A stretch of DNA of 6,013 bases from Bacillota bacterium (lineage in GTDB: Bacteria; Bacillota; Clostridia; Christensenellales; Aristaeellaceae): NCBI GenBank assembly GCA_023443705.1, contig JAEZTD010000219.1, positions 1-6,013 of the forward strand. Reading direction: 5' to 3'. Made by a program: the position numbers and the translations under genes. Shown here in pieces: positions 1 through 5,027 of the stretch; position 1 is the stretch's first letter, and each line of letters opens with the position of its first letter. The notes beneath the pieces were generated by a model that had not been told where the DNA came from, ran no database searches, and saw nothing but the letters and a program-made list of their open reading frames with translations.

Positions 1-28
1 AACGATGGCTCGCGCGACGCCAAGTCTT

Positions 29-502
29 TTACTTCTCGCCGGAAGGTTTGCTGCCCGGCGCGCACGCGGCACCCCGGCTCCGGCGCAGGGCGTAGGCGAT
101 GGACGCTGCGATGGAGAGCCCCAGCGCGATGGCTCCCGCGGCGAGCATTGTGTTGGAACCGGCCGCGGCGGCGTCGGCATACCGGTTCTGCACCAGCGCC
201 AGCATGGTGTTGTAGAGCCCCGCACCGGGCACCATCGGGATCACCGCGACGGTCAGGAAGATCGTGGCAGGGGCGCGAAGCCTTACGGCGAGCCACTCCC
301 CAATCAACGCCGAGAGAACCGACCCAAAAAAGATCCCCGCCCACTCGGCGCCAATCCGCGCGCCGGCCCAAAGGCTCAGCGCGTAACCGATGACTGCCGC
401 CAGCGAAGCAGGCAGGATCAACCGCGGGGGCGTTCGGAACAGCATCCCGAACAGCGCCGCCGCTATGAAACAGCCGATGAGTTGGAGCGCGATGTCCATC
501 AT
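29..502 (-). CDS. ThrE-type exporter, small subunit (DUF3815, YjjB-like)
   Basis: This is a 157-aa integral membrane protein, very probably the small half of a split threonine/serine-exporter-type transporter. It has about four hydrophobic segments (roughly residues 5-22, 28-47, 53-72 and 117-138), and a conserved-looking PMVPGAGLYNTM stretch at about 89-100 before the last segment. The length matches the E. coli YjjB class, which works with YjjP; in Corynebacterium ThrE both parts are fused in one chain. The start codon overlaps the stop of the upstream DUF1212 gene as ATGA, so translation is probably coupled. A second ATG follows directly and is an alternative start; GGAGG at 509-513 sits 6 nt from the first. 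The C-terminal tail (about 139-157) is short, polar and basic. The substrate cannot be read from sequence: serine/threonine export and dicarboxylate (succinate) export are both known in the family. Confidence 0.9.
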   Translation of the reverse strand: MMDIALQLIGCFIAAALFGMLFRTPPRLILPASLAAVIGYALSLWAGARIGAEWAGIFFGSVLSALIGEWLAVRLRAPATIFLTVAVIPMVPGAGLYNTMLALVQNRYADAAAAGSNTMLAAGAIALGLSIAASIAYALRRSRGAACAPGSKPSGEK

Positions 503-1263
503 GCGCCGCCTCCGATCAGCATCCACGCAGAAATCGAAAGGCCGGCCCCGGCCGCCAGCACGATTGCGCGGATCAGCGCCTCGCCCGCCCGCGCCACGCC
601 GGACACCAGATCGCCCCGCATGGCGTCGCGAATTGCGTTGGTCATGGCAAGGCCGGGCAAAAGCGGCATCATCGCCGAAATGATGATCCTGTTCACGTCG
701 CCCATTGAAAAAACTCTGGTCAGCACCAGCGCAAGCAGCGCCGTCAGCGACCCGCCCACGAGGCTTATCAGTGGAAGACCTGCTTCTTCGTTCATCCGCC
801 CCGTTACCGCCTGGGCGAGAAACGCGCAGGCGCCGGCGGCGGCGAGATCAAAGGGCGCGCCGCTGAACATCAGCGCAAACATCGCGGAGGAGCCCGCGGC
901 GATCGCGCTTTGCCGCAGCCAGCCCAGAGACGGTCGCGCGGATAACATCTGGAGTTCCGCCTCCGCGGCGTCCAGAGGGCGCGCGCCGCACGCCAGCTCA
1001 CGGGATATGGCGTTGACGCGGTCGATCTTTGAGAAGTCTACCCGCCGCCGGGACACCCGCGCGATCAGCGATTTTTCACTACCGATGGAGAGCATGATGC
1101 CGGTGGGAAAGGCGATCACTTCCGATTCATACCCGAACGCGCGGCAGATGTGCCGCGCCGTCTCCTCGGCGCGGTAGGTTTCGCCGCCGTTGCCCAGCAT
1201 CAGCTGCGCCGCAAGCGCCGCCACACGGGCCACCTGTTTCAGTTTTTCCGAATCGCCTTCCAT
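499..1263 (-). CDS. ThrE-type exporter, large subunit (DUF1212, YjjP-like)
   Basis: This 254-aa protein is the larger half of the split exporter. The N-terminal 115 residues are soluble and carry the family hallmarks GGETYRAEET (about 26-35), AFPTGIM (51-57) and RVNAISREL (82-90). About five membrane segments follow (roughly 118-136, 138-155, 163-183, 191-208 and 229-251). LLPGLAMTNAIRDAMRGD at about 201-218 is the typical ThrE loop. I chose the ATG at 1261-1263 because GGGGG (1270-1274) lies 6 nt upstream and the homologous region begins right after it; an in-frame start 13 codons further upstream lacks that support. The gene is first in a two-gene operon with the DUF3815 subunit, with a 4-bp ATGA overlap. 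Function as an inner-membrane exporter is family knowledge; the substrate is unknown. Confidence 0.92.
   Translation of the reverse strand: MEGDSEKLKQVARVAALAAQLMLGNGGETYRAEETARHICRAFGYESEVIAFPTGIMLSIGSEKSLIARVSRRRVDFSKIDRVNAISRELACGARPLDAAEAELQMLSARPSLGWLRQSAIAAGSSAMFALMFSGAPFDLAAAGACAFLAQAVTGRMNEEAGLPLISLVGGSLTALLALVLTRVFSMGDVNRIIISAMMPLLPGLAMTNAIRDAMRGDLVSGVARAGEALIRAIVLAAGAGLSISAWMLIGGGA
509..513 (-). promoter_or_regulatory. RBS of the DUF3815 subunit gene
   Basis: GGAGG on the minus strand lies inside the last codons of the upstream gene, 6 nt before the first ATG (500-502) and 9 nt before the second (497-499). It supports a start that overlaps the upstream stop codon. Confidence 0.6.
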
Positions 1264-1269
1264 GCTCTT

Positions 1270-1275
1270 CCCCCT
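1270..1275 (-). promoter_or_regulatory. RBS deciding the DUF1212 start
   Basis: AGGGGG on the minus strand is followed by a 6-nt spacer and ATG at 1261-1263. This purine-rich block is the reason for preferring this start over the in-frame upstream one at 1300-1302. Confidence 0.6.
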
Positions 1276-1282
1276 CGGCGCA

Positions 1283-1311
1283 ATGATCTTCGAGCGCCGC
1301 ATTCCTGTCCA
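1283..1311 (-). promoter_or_regulatory. Candidate promoter of the exporter operon
   Basis: On the minus strand TGGACA (1306-1311, 5 of 6 to the -35 consensus) is followed after exactly 17 bp by GATCAT (1283-1288, 4 of 6 to the -10 consensus). Transcription would begin near 1276, leaving a short leader that still contains the GGGGG ribosome binding site. The -10 match is moderate, so this is a candidate only. Confidence 0.35.
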
Positions 1312-1318
1312 GGCGAAC

Positions 1319-1354
1319 CCGCAAGGCGCGGAGCACTTGCGCCGCGCCTTGCGG
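1319..1354. repeat. Perfect 13-bp inverted repeat between divergent promoters
   Basis: CCGCAAGGCGCGG (1319-1331) is repeated as its exact reverse complement at 1342-1354, with a 10-bp spacer; the arm centres are 23 bp apart. Another CTTGCG in the spacer (1336-1341) repeats the CTTGCG of the right arm (1348-1353) with a 12-bp period. No T-run follows on either strand and both flanking genes point away, so a terminator is unlikely. The right arm overlaps the -35/spacer of the plus-strand promoter, and the left arm ends 8 bp from the minus-strand -35. It could be an operator or a hairpin; no regulator is encoded nearby. Confidence 0.75.
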
Positions 1355-1365
1355 CATGCGATAAT
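1337..1365 (+). promoter_or_regulatory. Promoter of the histidine phosphatase gene
   Basis: TTGCGC (1337-1342) is separated by 17 bp from GATAAT (1360-1365, 5 of 6), and TGC directly before the -10 makes it an extended -10 promoter. Transcription would start near 1372, giving a leader of about 26 nt with a strong RBS. The promoter overlaps the right arm of the inverted repeat, so a protein bound there would probably affect it. Confidence 0.6.
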
Positions 1366-1384
1366 ACTTTTATGTGAAAACGGT

Positions 1385-1391
1385 AAAGGAG
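1385..1391 (+). promoter_or_regulatory. RBS deciding the histidine phosphatase start
   Basis: AAAGGAG lies 6 nt before ATG at 1398-1400. An in-frame upstream start at 1374 lies before this site and has no RBS of its own, so the 1398 start is preferred. Confidence 0.85.
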
Positions 1392-1397
1392 CGCCTT

Positions 1398-1967
1398 ATG
1401 ACAAACGTATACTTTGTGCGCCACGCCGAGTCCGACAACCGCGTCCGCGACAACCTTCTGCGCCCGCTGACGGAAAAGGGCGCGGGAGACTGCATGCTCG
1501 TAACCGGTTTTCTGAGGGACAAGGGAATCAGCCGGATATACTCAAGCCCTTTCAAGCGTGCCATGGATACGCTCGGCGGGCTTTCGGCACTGCTTGGCAT
1601 TCCGATCATCCCGCTTGACGCCTTCTCTGAGCGAAAGATTTCGGACGGCTGGGTGGACGACTACGAGGCGTACGCCCGAAATCAGTGGCGGGATTTTTCA
1701 TTTAAGCTTCCCGGCGGCGAAAGTCTCCACGAGGTGCAGGCCCGAAACATCGAGGTCCTTCTTGATATCCTGCGGCGGCACCCCGGAGAGTCCATCGCCA
1801 TCGGCTCCCACGGCACCGCGCTTTCAACGGTCGTCAACCATTATGATCCGGCTTTCGGATACGAACAGTTTCTGGAGATCCTCGATCTGATGCCGTGGCT
1901 CGTCCATCTATCCTTCGATGGGTCAAGGTGCGTTGGCATCAGATCGATCAATCTGTTCGAACCTTAG
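1398..1967 (+). CDS. Histidine phosphatase family protein (phosphoglycerate mutase-like)
   Basis: This 189-aa cytosolic enzyme belongs to the histidine phosphatase (RHG) superfamily. VRHAESDNR near the N terminus contains the RH motif, with catalytic His9 expected to form the phosphohistidine. SSPFKRAMDT (49-58) supplies the conserved Arg54; FSER at 76-79 gives the likely acid Glu78; PGGESLHEVQAR (105-116) is the usual mid-domain motif; and GSHGTALS (136-143) carries the second catalytic His138. All core residues are present, so it should be active. The length suits the short single-domain phosphatases rather than the roughly 230-250-aa cofactor-dependent glycolytic mutase, so I infer a phosphatase of unknown substrate. 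It is a monocistronic unit with its own promoter, divergent from the exporter operon and convergent with the ABC-F gene. Confidence 0.92.
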   Translation: MTNVYFVRHAESDNRVRDNLLRPLTEKGAGDCMLVTGFLRDKGISRIYSSPFKRAMDTLGGLSALLGIPIIPLDAFSERKISDGWVDDYEAYARNQWRDFSFKLPGGESLHEVQARNIEVLLDILRRHPGESIAIGSHGTALSTVVNHYDPAFGYEQFLEILDLMPWLVHLSFDGSRCVGIRSINLFEP

Positions 1968-1985
1968 TCGTCTTTAGGCCGCCCG

Positions 1986-3587
1986 TCAGGTAGCCGTGCG
2001 CGCCTCCAGGAAGTCCAGGTATTCGTCGTAGCTCTCGCGCCGGTCGAGAATCGTGCCCGGCAGAAGCTCGATCACCCGGTTCGCGACCGTCTGCATCACC
2101 TGATGGTCGCGCGAGGTAAACAGCATCGTGCCCTTAAACTCCACCATGCCCTCGTTCAACGCGGTGATGGCCTCCAGGTCCAGGTGGTTGGTGGGCTCGT
2201 CCATAAGTAGTACGTTAGCGCCGGAGACCATCATCTTGGCAAGAATGCAGCGCACGCGCTCGCCGCCAGACAGCACCTTCGCGGCCTTCGTCGCTTCCTC
2301 GCCGGAGAAAAGCATCCGCCCCAGCCAACCCCGGATCGTGATCTCCAGCTTATCCTCGGAGAACTGCCGGAGCCAGTCGATCAAGGAATACTCCACGCCG
2401 TCAAAAAACACCGAGTTGTCCGCCGGGAAGTAGGCCCGTGTGGTGGTGACGCCCCAGGTAAAGTCGCCCTCGTCCGGCTCCATCTCGCCCATCAGGATTT
2501 GGAAAAGCGTCGTCCGGGCCAGTTCGTCCTTGCCCGCAAAGGCGACCTTGTCCCCCGGCCGCACGATGAAGGAGACGTTGTCCAGCACCTTGCGATCGCC
2601 GATGGTCTTTGTAAGGCCCCGCACGGAGAGCACGTCGTTGCCCACCTGGCGTGACTGCTCAAAGTGGACGAACGGATATCGGCGGGACGACGGAACAAAG
2701 TTCTCCATCTGCAGGTTGTCCAGGAGCTTTTTCCTCGAAGTCGCCTGGCGGGACTTGGACGCGTTGGCACTGAAGCGCCGAATGAACTCTTCCAACTCCT
2801 TGGCCTTTTCCTCGTTGCGCCTGCGCTGGTCCCGCGCTTGCCTCGCGGCGAGCTGCGTATATTCGTACCAGAAGTCGTAGTTGCCCACGTACATCTGAAT
2901 TTTGCCAAAGTCGATGTCCACGATGTGGGTGCACACGTTGTTCAGAAAGTGCCGATCGTGGGAGACGACGATGACGGTGTTGGGAAAGTCCATCAGGAAA
3001 TTCTCCAGCCACTTGATGGCGTGGAAATCCAGGTTGTTGGTCGGCTCGTCCATGAGGAGGATGTCCGGCGACGCAAATAGCGCCTGTGCCAGGAGTACCT
3101 TCACCTTCATAGGGCCGTCCAGTTCGCGCATCAGCATCCGGTGATGTTCGCCGGTGACGCCGAGGCCGTTTAACATCGTCTCCGCGTTGGGTTCAGCGTT
3201 CCATCCGTCGAGCTCGGCAAATTCGCCCTCGAGCTCGCCCAATTTCACGCCGTCTTCGTCGGAAAAGTCGGCCTTCTGGTAGAGTTCTTCCTTCTCCATC
3301 ATCACCGCGTACAGGCGTTTGTGCCCCATCAGTACGGTTTCGAGCGCCGTGTGCTCGTCGAAGGCAAAGTGATCCTGCCGGAGCACCGCCAGGCGTTCGC
3401 CGGCTTTCACGGTCACCTCGCCCTTTGTCGGCTCCAGCTCGCCGGAGAGGATTTTCAGAAACGTCGATTTTCCGGTGCCGTTGGCGCCGATCAAGCCGTA
3501 GCAGTTGCCCGCGGTAAACTGCACGTTGACGTCACGAAACAGCTCCCGCCCGCCGTATTGAAGAGATATGCCCTGTGCGCTGATCAT
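1986..3587 (-). CDS. ABC-F family ATPase (YkpA/YbiT-like)
   Basis: This 533-aa soluble protein has two tandem ABC domains and no membrane segment, as in ABC-F proteins that act on ribosomes. Domain 1 (about 1-240) has Walker A GANGTGKS (34-41), Walker B DILLMDEP (175-182) with Glu181, and SHD at 209-211. A basic, charged linker (about 243-295) corresponds to the ABC-F interdomain arm that contacts P-site tRNA. Domain 2 (about 317-533) has signature LSGGE (439-443) and Walker B VLLMDEP (459-465) with Glu464. Three motifs deviate: the first signature reads LDGPMK, the second Walker A region reads GKDELARTT (352-360) without the invariant Lys, and the second H-loop His is Arg493. Some of this may be typical of the subfamily. 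The start has AAGGGAG 6 nt upstream. It follows the DUF815 gene by 52 bp with no terminator, so they are probably cotranscribed. A resistance role is possible but not shown. Confidence 0.93.
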   Translation of the reverse strand: MISAQGISLQYGGRELFRDVNVQFTAGNCYGLIGANGTGKSTFLKILSGELEPTKGEVTVKAGERLAVLRQDHFAFDEHTALETVLMGHKRLYAVMMEKEELYQKADFSDEDGVKLGELEGEFAELDGWNAEPNAETMLNGLGVTGEHHRMLMRELDGPMKVKVLLAQALFASPDILLMDEPTNNLDFHAIKWLENFLMDFPNTVIVVSHDRHFLNNVCTHIVDIDFGKIQMYVGNYDFWYEYTQLAARQARDQRRRNEEKAKELEEFIRRFSANASKSRQATSRKKLLDNLQMENFVPSSRRYPFVHFEQSRQVGNDVLSVRGLTKTIGDRKVLDNVSFIVRPGDKVAFAGKDELARTTLFQILMGEMEPDEGDFTWGVTTTRAYFPADNSVFFDGVEYSLIDWLRQFSEDKLEITIRGWLGRMLFSGEEATKAAKVLSGGERVRCILAKMMVSGANVLLMDEPTNHLDLEAITALNEGMVEFKGTMLFTSRDHQVMQTVANRVIELLPGTILDRRESYDEYLDFLEARTAT

Positions 3588-3593
3588 TTCTTA

Positions 3594-3600
3594 CTCCCTT
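3594..3600 (-). promoter_or_regulatory. RBS of the ABC-F gene
   Basis: AAGGGAG on the minus strand lies 6 nt before ATG at 3585-3587 and fixes the start. It sits in the 52-bp gap after the DUF815 gene, where I see neither a terminator hairpin nor a clear promoter. Confidence 0.75.
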
Positions 3601-3639
3601 TCATTCCCAAAGCCTATCGTTATCTGCAGCAAAAAGCCT

Positions 3640-4827
3640 TCATGCTTCCATCCGCTTCAGACTTTCCACAAACTGTCTCGCCACTCTGGGCGAACGCCCG
3701 CCACGCTCAATCGCGTACCGCTCAGACGCTGTCTCCAGATCGGGCTTATCTGAAACGCCGTAATCGCGCGCCAAACCCCGCACGATTTCAAGATACCGCG
3801 CCCTGTCGGGCTTCAAAAACGCCACGTTCAGTCCGAAGCGCTGCGAGAGCGACACCTGCTCCTGAATGGTCTCGTTGATGTGGATGTCGTCGTCGCCCCG
3901 GTCGGAAAACCGCTCGCTCACAATGTGCCGCCGGTTGCTGGTGGCGTAGATCACAACGCGCTTCGTCCGCGCGGACACCGTGCCCTCGAGAATCGCCTTC
4001 AGCGCGCCGACCTCCTCGCTGCCCGCCGAAAAGGAAAGGTCATCGATGAATAGGATGAACTTCAGCGGGTTGTGCTTGAGACTCTCGATCACCCGCGGAA
4101 TTTCCATCAGCTGGTTTCTGCGTATCTCGATCAGCCGGAGGCCAAGGGACGAATACTCATTCACCACCGCCTTGATGGTGGAGGACTTGCCCGTGCCCGC
4201 GTCCCCATAAAGCAGCGCGTTCGCCGCAGGCTTGCCTTCGAGGAGCGCGACGGTGTTGTCGATGACGGCCCGCCGCTCCCGGTCGTACCCCTTGAGGTCC
4301 GAAAGGCGGACGGCATCCGGGGTGCCGACCGGCACGATTTCACCGCCGCGCACTGAGAACATTACATTCCGGGCAAAGATGCCGTATCCCGTGCTCGACA
4401 TCCGGGAGAGCATGCTTCTGTACGCCGCGGAGAAATCCCATGCTCCGTTCGTCCACTCCGGCAGATATCCGTCGTAGCCAATGGTCTCCCGCACCTCACG
4501 GGCGGAGAGCCTGGAGAGTTCCTCCAGTACCTTAAGCTCGTTCGCAAGGCAGGTCTCCAGCGCCGGACCGATCGCTTCACCCCGGGCGAACCGCGTCACG
4601 TAGGGGTTTTCATCGGACAGGACGCGGTCAAGAATGACGCCGCCGAGGTCTTGCCCCTCTCGAAACAGCGCGGAGGCAAAGCCCGCATAGTCGTTTGTCC
4701 GCTCCACGATGCTTTTGCCTGTGCCCTCTAGGAGCGGCGGAAGCTTGCCGAGCACTTCATCGTCCAAAAGGTTTCGGAAGACGACCAGCGCGTGCATTTT
4801 GAGGTTCAATTCGTCAAGGCGGCTCAT
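3640..4827 (-). CDS. AAA+ ATPase, DUF815 family
   Basis: This 395-aa ATP-binding protein matches the DUF815 family of AAA+ ATPases. The N-terminal part (about 1-170) is a poorly characterised helical region. The ATPase core follows: YDRERRAVIDNT (181-192), Walker A GDAGTGKS (208-215), Walker B FILFIDDLSF (257-266) with Asp262/Asp263, sensor-1 region YATSNRRH (294-301) with Asn298, a probable arginine finger in SLSQRFGL (326-333), and a sensor-2-like RSPRVARQF (378-386). All nucleotide-binding elements look intact, so it should hydrolyse ATP. The family has no well-established cellular role and I do not assign one. I chose ATG at 4825-4827, with GGAAGGG 8 nt upstream; a GTG eight codons further up (4849-4851) is a weaker alternative. 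It appears to lead an operon with the ABC-F gene. Confidence 0.92.
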   Translation of the reverse strand: MSRLDELNLKMHALVVFRNLLDDEVLGKLPPLLEGTGKSIVERTNDYAGFASALFREGQDLGGVILDRVLSDENPYVTRFARGEAIGPALETCLANELKVLEELSRLSAREVRETIGYDGYLPEWTNGAWDFSAAYRSMLSRMSSTGYGIFARNVMFSVRGGEIVPVGTPDAVRLSDLKGYDRERRAVIDNTVALLEGKPAANALLYGDAGTGKSSTIKAVVNEYSSLGLRLIEIRRNQLMEIPRVIESLKHNPLKFILFIDDLSFSAGSEEVGALKAILEGTVSARTKRVVIYATSNRRHIVSERFSDRGDDDIHINETIQEQVSLSQRFGLNVAFLKPDRARYLEIVRGLARDYGVSDKPDLETASERYAIERGGRSPRVARQFVESLKRMEA

Positions 4828-4835
4828 CTGGATTT

Positions 4836-4842
4836 CCCTTCC
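4836..4842 (-). promoter_or_regulatory. RBS supporting the DUF815 start
   Basis: GGAAGGG on the minus strand is followed after 8 nt by ATG at 4825-4827. A second purine block (AGAAGGG, about 4856-4862) precedes the alternative GTG at 4849-4851 but lies within a 6-bp hairpin (4851-4856 with 4863-4868), which makes that start less likely. Confidence 0.5.
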
Positions 4843-4868
4843 GTTTTCCACGCGGCCCTTCTGCCGCG

Positions 4869-4905
4869 CTTATACCAGTATAAAGGGGCAACGTAAAGGG
4901 AGCAA
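4869..4905 (-). promoter_or_regulatory. Two overlapping promoters for the DUF815/ABC-F operon
   Basis: Two sigma-A-type promoters overlap on the minus strand. The first is TTTACG (4892-4897), 17 bp, then TATAAG (4869-4874), preceded by TGG as an extended -10. The second is TTGCTC (4900-4905), 17 bp, then TATACT (4877-4882). The two -10 elements together form the 12-bp palindrome TATACTGGTATA (4871-4882). Starts would fall near 4862 and 4870, giving leaders of about 35-43 nt. Confidence 0.6.
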
Positions 4906-4961
4906 GCAAAAACGCCGATTCCGCCCGAGAAAGGGGCCAATTAAGCTGTTTTGTGCATTTC

Positions 4962-5003
4962 AAAAAGCGTCCCGCGGCCCGGGAATCCTCCCGGTCGCGG
5001 GAC
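4962..5003 (-). terminator. Rho-independent terminator of the carboxypeptidase gene
   Basis: Read on the minus strand, GTCCCGCG (4996-5003) pairs with CGCGGGAC (4969-4976). An inner GC-rich helix (about 4978-4984 with 4989-4994) extends the stem, then come GC and TTTTT (4962-4966). The hairpin begins 24 nt after the carboxypeptidase stop codon, the classical arrangement. It also insulates the DUF815 promoter from read-through. Confidence 0.85.
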
Positions 5004-5027
5004 ATTGGTCACTTTGTAAGTTCGTCT

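Noticed and set aside
5..1177. A 390-codon plus-strand open frame opposite the exporter genes
   Set aside because: Its translation is Arg/Ala/Pro-rich, low in complexity and resembles no family, and it lies exactly opposite two well-supported membrane-protein genes. In GC-rich DNA such antisense frames arise by chance.
1319..1354. Inverted repeat as a transcription terminator
   Set aside because: Neither strand has a T-run after the stem, and both neighbouring genes are transcribed away from it, so nothing needs terminating there.
1955..1962. GTTCGAAC palindrome at the end of the phosphatase gene
   Set aside because: An 8-bp self-complementary site inside coding sequence, with no associated structure; it is expected by chance.
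3588..3639. AGGCTTT direct repeat and T-run between the DUF815 and ABC-F genes as a terminator
   Set aside because: The T-run is not preceded by a stable stem, and the repeat is too short to mean anything.
4851..4868. CGCGGC-N6-GCCGCG hairpin upstream of the DUF815 gene
   Set aside because: Only 6 bp, partly outside the leader if transcription starts near 4862, and common by chance in GC-rich sequence; not called as a riboswitch or attenuator.
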